Shown: positions 6,972-11,163 of the stretch, one piece after another
How positions within the stretch are numbered: position 1 is the first letter of the stretch
Layout of the letters: each line of letters begins with the position of its first letter
DNA from: Acidobacteriota bacterium
GTDB lineage: Bacteria > Acidobacteriota > Terriglobia > Terriglobales > Acidobacteriaceae
Length of the DNA stretch: 11,163 nucleotides
Reading direction: 5' to 3'
Assembly (NCBI GenBank): GCA_021798235.1
Contig: JAJZMO010000143.1
Location: forward strand, 1-11,163
Made by a program: the position numbers and the translations under genes
Notes under the pieces: model-generated
The model's input: only the letters and a program-made list of their open reading frames with translations
Databases searched by the model: none
What the model was told of the DNA's origin: nothing

Positions 6972-6985
6972 GCAGACTCGTCTGC
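6972..6985. promoter_or_regulatory. Short dyad, possible operator
   Basis: GCAGAC-TC-GTCTGC is a perfect 6-bp inverted repeat with a 2-nt centre. It lies about 120 nt upstream of the unknown gene's start, on the side where its promoter should be. Its size fits a dimeric repressor site, but nothing identifies a regulator. Confidence 0.3.
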
Positions 6986-6986
6986 A

Positions 6987-7040
6987 TAGAAATTGGGGCA
7001 GATAGCTACGGCCATCCAACATCAGGTAGAAATAGGGGCA
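6987..7040 (+). repeat. Two near-identical 14-bp direct repeats, 40-bp period
   Basis: TAGAAATTGGGGCA (6987-7000) and TAGAAATAGGGGCA (7027-7040) differ at one base and are spaced 40 bp start to start, close to four helical turns. They lie between the two divergent genes and could be paired binding sites or the trace of a local duplication. The bases around the copies do not match, which argues against a longer recent duplication. Confidence 0.5.
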
Positions 7041-7050
7041 ACTCTTGTGT

Positions 7051-7120
7051 CTGAGTCAGCGTAATGAATGGAAGGGCAATTGGCAATCATAATCGTAGAT
7101 GGATTGTTGCTGAGTCAGCG
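7051..7120. repeat. Two copies of palindromic CTGAGTCAG(CG), 59-bp period
   Basis: CTGAGTCAGCG occurs exactly at 7051-7061 and 7110-7120. Its core CTGA-G-TCAG is an odd-length perfect palindrome, so each copy could bind a dimer symmetrically. The second copy ends 2 nt before a candidate -35 for the pirin gene, a position suited to repression or activation. The regulator is unknown. Confidence 0.45.
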
Positions 7121-7186
7121 CTTTGCGCAATCTGAATCGTTTTTTATGGGGAATACATCTACTTTGTTGGAGTGCTGGGAGGGTAC

Positions 7187-7888
7187 ATGTTAAATATTCG
7201 TTACAACAAAGATCGTGGTCACGCCAATCATGGCTGGCTGGATACGCACTACTCCTTTTCCTTTGCGGATTACTTTGATCCCGGGCAAATGGGCTTTCGC
7301 GCACTGCGCGTTATCAATGAGGATCGCATCGCGCCCAGCAAGGGATTTGGCACGCATGGTCACCGCGACATGGAGATTCTCACCTACATGCTGGGCGGCA
7401 CGCTGGAGCACAAGGACTCGCTCGGCTCCGGGGGCCAGTTGCGTCCCGGCGAGGTGCAGTTTATGTCCGCAGGCAGTGGCGTGCGTCACAGCGAATTTAA
7501 TCCCTCTGCGGAGGAGACGGCGTACCTGTTGCAAATCTGGCTACTGCCCAACCGGCAGGGACTGGAGCCGTTCTATGGACAGAAGCAGTTCCCGATTGCG
7601 GAGCAGCCGAACCGGCTGCACCGCATTGCCACACGCGATGGCCGCGACGGCACCTTCTTGATTCGCGCGGATGCGGAGGTCGCTGCCGCGCGCTTGGAGC
7701 CGGGTGCGTCGTTGACGGTGCCCTTGGCCTTGGGTAACGGATGGCTGCAAGTGGCGCGCGGAGCACTCACCGTTAATGGGGAGTCTGTGGCTCAGGGCGA
7801 CGGTGTGGCGATCACTGCGGAGTCGCAGGTGAACCTGCAGGCAGACGCGAAGAGCGGTGCGGAGCTATTGCTCTTCGATCTGGTGTAG
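7187..7888 (+). CDS. Pirin family protein (YhhW-like bicupin)
   Basis: The 233-residue product has the length and architecture of bacterial pirins such as E. coli YhhW, with two beta-sandwich cupin halves. The N-terminal half (about 10-130) carries the metal site: H57 and H59 in FGTHGHRDMEI, and H101 and E103 in SGVRHSEFN, at the same positions as YhhW's H57, H59, H101 and E103. The C-terminal half (about 145-233) has the degenerate cupin strands LEPGASLTVPL, GWLQVARGALTVNG and GDGVAI. Some pirins show quercetin 2,3-dioxygenase activity in vitro; the physiological substrate is generally unknown. The ATG at 7187 is preceded by GGGAGGG within 4-10 nt, better supported than the in-frame GTG at 7172. 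The gene stands alone: a repeat-rich divergent region lies upstream and a palindromic element downstream. Family call is strong, substrate unknown. Confidence 0.94.
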   Translation: MLNIRYNKDRGHANHGWLDTHYSFSFADYFDPGQMGFRALRVINEDRIAPSKGFGTHGHRDMEILTYMLGGTLEHKDSLGSGGQLRPGEVQFMSAGSGVRHSEFNPSAEETAYLLQIWLLPNRQGLEPFYGQKQFPIAEQPNRLHRIATRDGRDGTFLIRADAEVAAARLEPGASLTVPLALGNGWLQVARGALTVNGESVAQGDGVAITAESQVNLQADAKSGAELLLFDLV

Positions 7889-7933
7889 CGCCGATTCACT
7901 GCGAGCAATGCTGTTGGGGGATGCGATCTGCGC

Positions 7934-7970
7934 TCCCACCCTAGCCGCAAAAAATGCGGCTAGGGTGGGG
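7934..7970. repeat. Long palindromic intergenic element (REP-like hairpin)
   Basis: CCCACCCTAGCCGCA (7935-7949) and TGCGGCTAGGGTGGG (7955-7969) form a perfect 15-bp stem around the loop AAAAA, with one extra T-G wobble pair outside. It lies 46 nt past the pirin stop and 58 nt past the convergent purF stop. Neither side has a T tract after the stem, so it is not a textbook intrinsic terminator, although it probably ends or protects both transcripts. Similar CACCCT...AGGGTG hairpins with an A-rich loop are, from memory, scattered through acidobacterial intergenic regions. On that basis a REP-like dispersed element is the favoured reading. Confidence 0.75.
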
Positions 7971-8027
7971 CAGCGAAGATTGGGATGGGGTAGGGCAGAG
8001 CTTGTTTCCGCTGGCCTGCAATCGACG

Positions 8028-9485
8028 CTAGCGGGGTGCGGTGGCGGGCAGAATCTCGTCCACATCCACCCACGCCGTGGGGTAGATGCCGGTGTAGCAG
8101 GCGGTGCAGTAACGCAGATCGCCGGTCTCGCCGCAGGAGTGCAGCAGGCCATCCAGCGATAAATAGGACAGCGAATCGGCCTCAATAAACTTGCAGATCG
8201 TCTCCACCGATTGCGAGGCCGCGATCAGCTCGCGCTTGCGGGGCGTGTCCACACCATAAAAGCAAGGCGAAATGGTGGGTGGGCAACTAATGCGCAGATG
8301 CACTTCCTTCGCGCCTGCTCCGCGCACCATGCGCACAATTTTCCGACTCGTTGTCCCGCGAATGATGGAGTCGTCAATCAAGATGACGCGCTTGCCTTCG
8401 AGTAGATTGCGGACCGGGTTCAGCTTTAGCTTGACGCCAAAGTCGCGCACGCGCTGCTCTGGCTCAATGAAAGTGCGGCCCACGTAATGATTGCGAATGA
8501 GGCCGAAGCGAAAGGGAATGCCGCTCTCCTCTGCGTAGCCGATGGCCGCAGTGACGCCGGAGTCGGGCACGGGCACGACCAAATCTGCGGGCACGCCGGA
8601 CTCGCGCGCAAGCTGGCGGCCCATCTCCTCGCGGCTCTCCTGCACCCAGCGGCCAAAGATGCGGCTGTCGGGCCGTGCGAAGTACACATGCTCAAAGACG
8701 CAACTGGCCTGCTCGACGCCACTGGCGAATTGGCGACTGCTGACGCCTTCCTTGGAAACCATGACCAGCTCGCCGGGGCGGACATCGCGCTCATAGGTGG
8801 CGCGCAGCAGGTCAAAGGCGCAGGTCTCGCTGGCGAAGACGATGGTCTCGCTGCCGTCGTCATTGCGCACGCGGCCCATGGAGAGCGGGCGAAAGCCATG
8901 CGGATCGCGCGCGGCAAAGATGCGGTCGCGCGTCATCATCACAATGGAGAACGCGCCTTCGACCTGGCGCAGGGAGTCGGCGATGGCGTCGATCAGCGTC
9001 TGCTCCTGGGAGTGCGCGATCAACTGCACAATAATTTCGGAATCGCTGGTGGTCTGGAAGATGGCGCCCTCGCGCTCCAAGCGCGTGCGCGTGCCGCCCA
9101 GGTTCACCAGATTGCCATTGTGTGCGATGGCGATGAGGCCTTTGGTGGACTCAACGCGAATCGGCTGCGCATTCAGCAACGCAGAGTCGCCGGTAGTGGA
9201 GTAGCGCGTGTGCCCAATGGCCAGAGGGCCGGGCAATTTTTCGAGCACGTCGTCGGTAAAGATTTCTGCGACGAGGCCCATGCCTTTAATGTTCCAAAGA
9301 TTTTCAGAGTCGGCGCTGGCGATGCCGGCAGACTCCTGCCCGCGATGCTGCAAGGCGTAGAGGCCGAGATAGACCTGACGCGCCGCATCGGGGTGGTTGT
9401 AAATGGCAACGACGCCGCACTCCTCGCGCAGCTTGTCGAAGGGAACATCCGCATCGGGCAGGGGCTGCAACTCGGGATCAATCAT
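8028..9485 (-). CDS. purF: Amidophosphoribosyltransferase, propeptide and [4Fe-4S] type
   Basis: PurF transfers ammonia from glutamine to PRPP to give 5-phosphoribosylamine, the first committed step of purine synthesis. The 485-residue product has an Ntn-type glutaminase domain (23 to about 250) whose nucleophile C23 lies behind a 22-residue propeptide ([12 protein letters not shown]). [14 protein letters not shown] (41-54), GHTRYSTTG (91-99) and HNGNLVN (122-128) mark that domain. The phosphoribosyltransferase domain (about 265-450) contains the PRPP loop [13 protein letters not shown] (367-379). Cysteines C262, C408, C460 and C463 sit in the contexts of the four cluster ligands of B. subtilis PurF (C236, C382, C437, C440), so this is the oxygen-sensitive Fe-S form. 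The start at 9485 is chosen because its ATG overlaps the purL stop (ATGA), implying translational coupling, and gives a normal propeptide; the frame extends upstream to 9533 within purL. Confidence 0.98.
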   Translation of the reverse strand: MIDPELQPLPDADVPFDKLREECGVVAIYNHPDAARQVYLGLYALQHRGQESAGIASADSENLWNIKGMGLVAEIFTDDVLEKLPGPLAIGHTRYSTTGDSALLNAQPIRVESTKGLIAIAHNGNLVNLGGTRTRLEREGAIFQTTSDSEIIVQLIAHSQEQTLIDAIADSLRQVEGAFSIVMMTRDRIFAARDPHGFRPLSMGRVRNDDGSETIVFASETCAFDLLRATYERDVRPGELVMVSKEGVSSRQFASGVEQASCVFEHVYFARPDSRIFGRWVQESREEMGRQLARESGVPADLVVPVPDSGVTAAIGYAEESGIPFRFGLIRNHYVGRTFIEPEQRVRDFGVKLKLNPVRNLLEGKRVILIDDSIIRGTTSRKIVRMVRGAGAKEVHLRISCPPTISPCFYGVDTPRKRELIAASQSVETICKFIEADSLSYLSLDGLLHSCGETGDLRYCTACYTGIYPTAWVDVDEILPATAPR

Positions 9486-11163
9486 GCCTGTACACCTTCG
9501 TGTTGCAGCATTTGTTCCAGGCTCTTCGACCATGCAGGAGCCAGCTCCGCAATGGTTGTGTTGAGCAAGGTGCGCTGGCCGACGCGGATGGCGAATGCAC
9601 CGCTGGTGACGGTGCCGCGCGCTGCGATGTGCAGTCCGTGCTCGGCGGCGATGGCCTCCACGCGCTGCACGGCAGCGGGTGCGCAGCTCACCACGACGCG
9701 GCTGGCGGCTTCTTCAAAGAGTGCGAGCACGTCGTTGGTGGTTGCGTCGGGCAGTGTGATCTCTGCGCCCAAATGGTTGGTAAAGCCGCCCTCGGCCAGC
9801 GTAACGGCCAGGCCGCCATCGGAGATGTCGCGTGCCGAACGCAGCAGGCGCGCCTGCGCCAGTGCTGCCAACGCGCGATGCAGATTCGCTTCCGCCTGTA
9901 AGTCGAGCGCGGGAGGCTGACCCCAGAGCGTGTGCAATACTTGCCGCGCATATTCGCTGGAGCCGAAGCGCGGGAGCGCATCCGTTGTGGGAGCCTGCGT
10001 CTTGGGAGCCAGCACCAGCACGGCGTCGCCTGCCTGCTGAAAATCCGCAGCCACAGCGGTGCTCACGTCTTCCAAAATGCCAACGATGCCGACGATCGGC
10101 GTGGGATAGATCGCCTCGCCGACGGTCTCGTTGTAGAGCGAGACGTTGCCGCCTGTGATGGGCGTGCCGAGCGCGGTGCAGGCTGCGGCGATGCCGTCAA
10201 TGGCTGTCGCAAGCTGCGCCATAATCTCCGGCTTTTCCGGATTGCCAAAGTTCAAGCAGTTGGTGGCGGCCACGGGGGTGGCGCCGGTGCAGGCCACTTT
10301 GCGCGCGGACTCGGCCACGGCGTGCGCTGCGCCGAGTTGCGGATCGAGATAGCACCAGCGGCCATTGCCGTCGAGAGCCATGGCCAGTGCGCGCTGTGTG
10401 CCTTTGATGCGCATCAGGCCGGCCTCATTGCCGGGGCCTTGCACGGTGTTGGTTTGCACCATGCTGTCGTACTGCTCATACACCCAGCGCTTGCTGCAAA
10501 TGTTGGAAGAAGCCAACAGCGTGCGCAGATCGGAAAGATTTTTTTCCGCAGTCTGCGGTGCGGTTAGCGCCTGCGCCACTGCGGCTGCGGGCTGCGCGGC
10601 CACAGGAGCCTTCCACTCGCCGACGGGCCGGTGGTAGCGCGGCGCATCATCGGTAAGCGAGACGTTGGGAATGTCGGCCATCAACTTGCCGTGGTGCTCA
10701 ATGCGCAGGCGCGGCTCGGCGATGACGCTGCCGACGATGACTGCATCCAGTCCCCACTTGGCAAAGACCCGCAGCACTTCATCGGCGCGGCTTTTTTCGG
10801 CCACCAGCAACATGCGCTCCTGGGATTCGGAGAGCATCATTTCGTAAGCGGTCATGTGCGCTTCACGCTGCGGAATCTGGTCCAGATTCATCGCAAGGCC
10901 CACGCCGCCGCGCGCGCCCATCTCGCAACTAGAGGAGGTCAGCCCGGCTGCGCCCATGTCCTGAATGCCAACGATCGCGCCCGTGCGCATGGCTTCCAGG
11001 CAGGCTTCGAGCAGCAGCTTTTCCATGAACGGATCGCCGACCTGCACGTTGGGCCGCTTTTGTTCGGAGCCTTCGTTGAACTCTTCGCTGGCCATGGTCG
11101 CGCCGTGGATGCCGTCGCGGCCCGTTTTGGCGCCGACATAAATGACGGGATTGCCAATGCCGG
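9482..11163 (-). CDS. purL: Phosphoribosylformylglycinamidine synthase subunit PurL, 5' end outside window
   Basis: PurL makes FGAM from FGAR using ATP and ammonia, supplied by the PurQ glutaminase with PurS in the short-PurL type. About 559 C-terminal residues are visible; the reading frame runs to the window edge, with [20 protein letters not shown] before the first internal Met at 11095. Compared with roughly 740-residue short PurLs about 200 N-terminal residues are missing. Recognisable blocks are [22 protein letters not shown], then [58 protein letters not shown] and [11 protein letters not shown], covering the end of the first AIRS-like half and all of the second. No glutaminase domain follows, so this is the separate-subunit form. 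Its TGA overlaps the purF ATG by four bases. purS and purQ are not in view. Confidence 0.97.
   Translation of the reverse strand, partial: GIGNPVIYVGAKTGRDGIHGATMASEEFNEGSEQKRPNVQVGDPFMEKLLLEACLEAMRTGAIVGIQDMGAAGLTSSSCEMGARGGVGLAMNLDQIPQREAHMTAYEMMLSESQERMLLVAEKSRADEVLRVFAKWGLDAVIVGSVIAEPRLRIEHHGKLMADIPNVSLTDDAPRYHRPVGEWKAPVAAQPAAAVAQALTAPQTAEKNLSDLRTLLASSNICSKRWVYEQYDSMVQTNTVQGPGNEAGLMRIKGTQRALAMALDGNGRWCYLDPQLGAAHAVAESARKVACTGATPVAATNCLNFGNPEKPEIMAQLATAIDGIAAACTALGTPITGGNVSLYNETVGEAIYPTPIVGIVGILEDVSTAVAADFQQAGDAVLVLAPKTQAPTTDALPRFGSSEYARQVLHTLWGQPPALDLQAEANLHRALAALAQARLLRSARDISDGGLAVTLAEGGFTNHLGAEITLPDATTNDVLALFEEAASRVVVSCAPAAVQRVEAIAAEHGLHIAARGTVTSGAFAIRVGQRTLLNTTIAELAPAWSKSLEQMLQHEGVQA

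Larger units (their letters stand above)
6853..7186. other. Repeat-rich divergent intergenic region
   Basis: These 334 nt separate the unknown minus-strand gene from the plus-strand pirin gene and contain no credible coding sequence. They are visibly richer in A+T than the flanking genes. They hold an inverted repeat GTTTTT-ACAC-AAAAAC (6917-6932), a dyad GCAGAC-TC-GTCTGC (6972-6985), two copies of TAGAAATWGGGGCA (6987-7000, 7027-7040) and two copies of CTGAGTCAGCG (7051-7061, 7110-7120). A weak candidate promoter for the pirin gene is TTGCGC (7123-7128), a 16-nt spacer, then TATGGG (7145-7150). No promoter for the minus-strand gene is convincing. Confidence 0.5.

Noticed and set aside
6853..6987. 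N-terminal extension of the unknown minus-strand protein up to 6987
   Set aside because: It would bury the signal peptide 45 residues inside, and AGGAGG lies downstream of that start; the region is also full of repeats typical of control DNA.
8008..8034. Imperfect hairpin CCGCTGGC/GCTAGCGG at the purF stop codon as a terminator
   Set aside because: It overlaps the stop codon, has a mismatch on the transcribed strand and no T tract follows.
8487..9920. A 477-codon open frame on the plus strand across purF and purL
   Set aside because: It lies wholly antisense to two strongly conserved enzymes, has low-complexity Ala/Gly/Arg composition and no recognisable domain; long antisense frames are common in GC-rich genes.
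1..11163. CRISPR array, insertion sequence, phage or defence system
   Set aside because: No regularly spaced repeats of suitable length, no transposase or integrase motifs and no nuclease/toxin-type genes were seen; the tRNA at the left edge shows no adjacent attachment-site repeat within the window.

Overview
The window looks like ordinary chromosomal DNA of a GC-rich Gram-negative bacterium, most likely an acidobacterium (Terriglobia/Acidobacteriaceae type). This is inferred from several things: a run of small signal-peptide-bearing outer-membrane barrel proteins, a bactofilin beginning MWKPNQPG, a short PurL followed by a [4Fe-4S] propeptide-type PurF, and a C-A-rich intergenic hairpin of a kind I associate with that phylum. 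No sequence search was possible, so the lineage is an inference.

Layout. Positions 5-81 (minus) hold tRNA-Pro(GGG) with an encoded CCA. At 146-418 (minus) is a YggX-type Fe(II)-trafficking protein. Between 681 and 2618 (all minus) lie three tandem, clearly paralogous small outer-membrane beta-barrel proteins that share a signal peptide ending before Gln, a PY-[AVL]-E-x-L-[FI]-G strand and a WRV-[VA]-E strand. Upstream of them, 2721-5306 (minus) encodes RNase R with family-atypical inserts. Divergent from it is a bactofilin (5592-6152, plus) ending in a strong intrinsic terminator. Facing it is an unrecognised exported/membrane-anchored protein (6220-6852, minus). A 334-bp AT-richer divergent intergenic region packed with short repeats separates that gene from a pirin-family metalloprotein (7187-7888, plus). 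After a near-perfect 15-bp-stem palindrome come purF (8028-9485, minus) and the 3' three quarters of purL (9482-11163, minus). These two are translationally coupled by a 4-base overlap and form part of a purine biosynthesis operon that continues beyond the window.

How the parts work together. purL and purF supply two early steps of de novo IMP synthesis. RNase R handles structured-RNA decay. Bactofilin is a cytoskeletal scaffold, and the three barrels and the unknown protein are envelope components. YggX and the Fe-S PurF share an iron-sulfur theme but are 7.6 kb apart, with no sign of co-regulation.

I see no mobile element, CRISPR array, phage gene or defence system. The parts most worth a second look are the tandem barrel family with its degenerating C-terminal signals, the unknown protein at 6220-6852, and the repeat-dense intergenic region 6853-7186.
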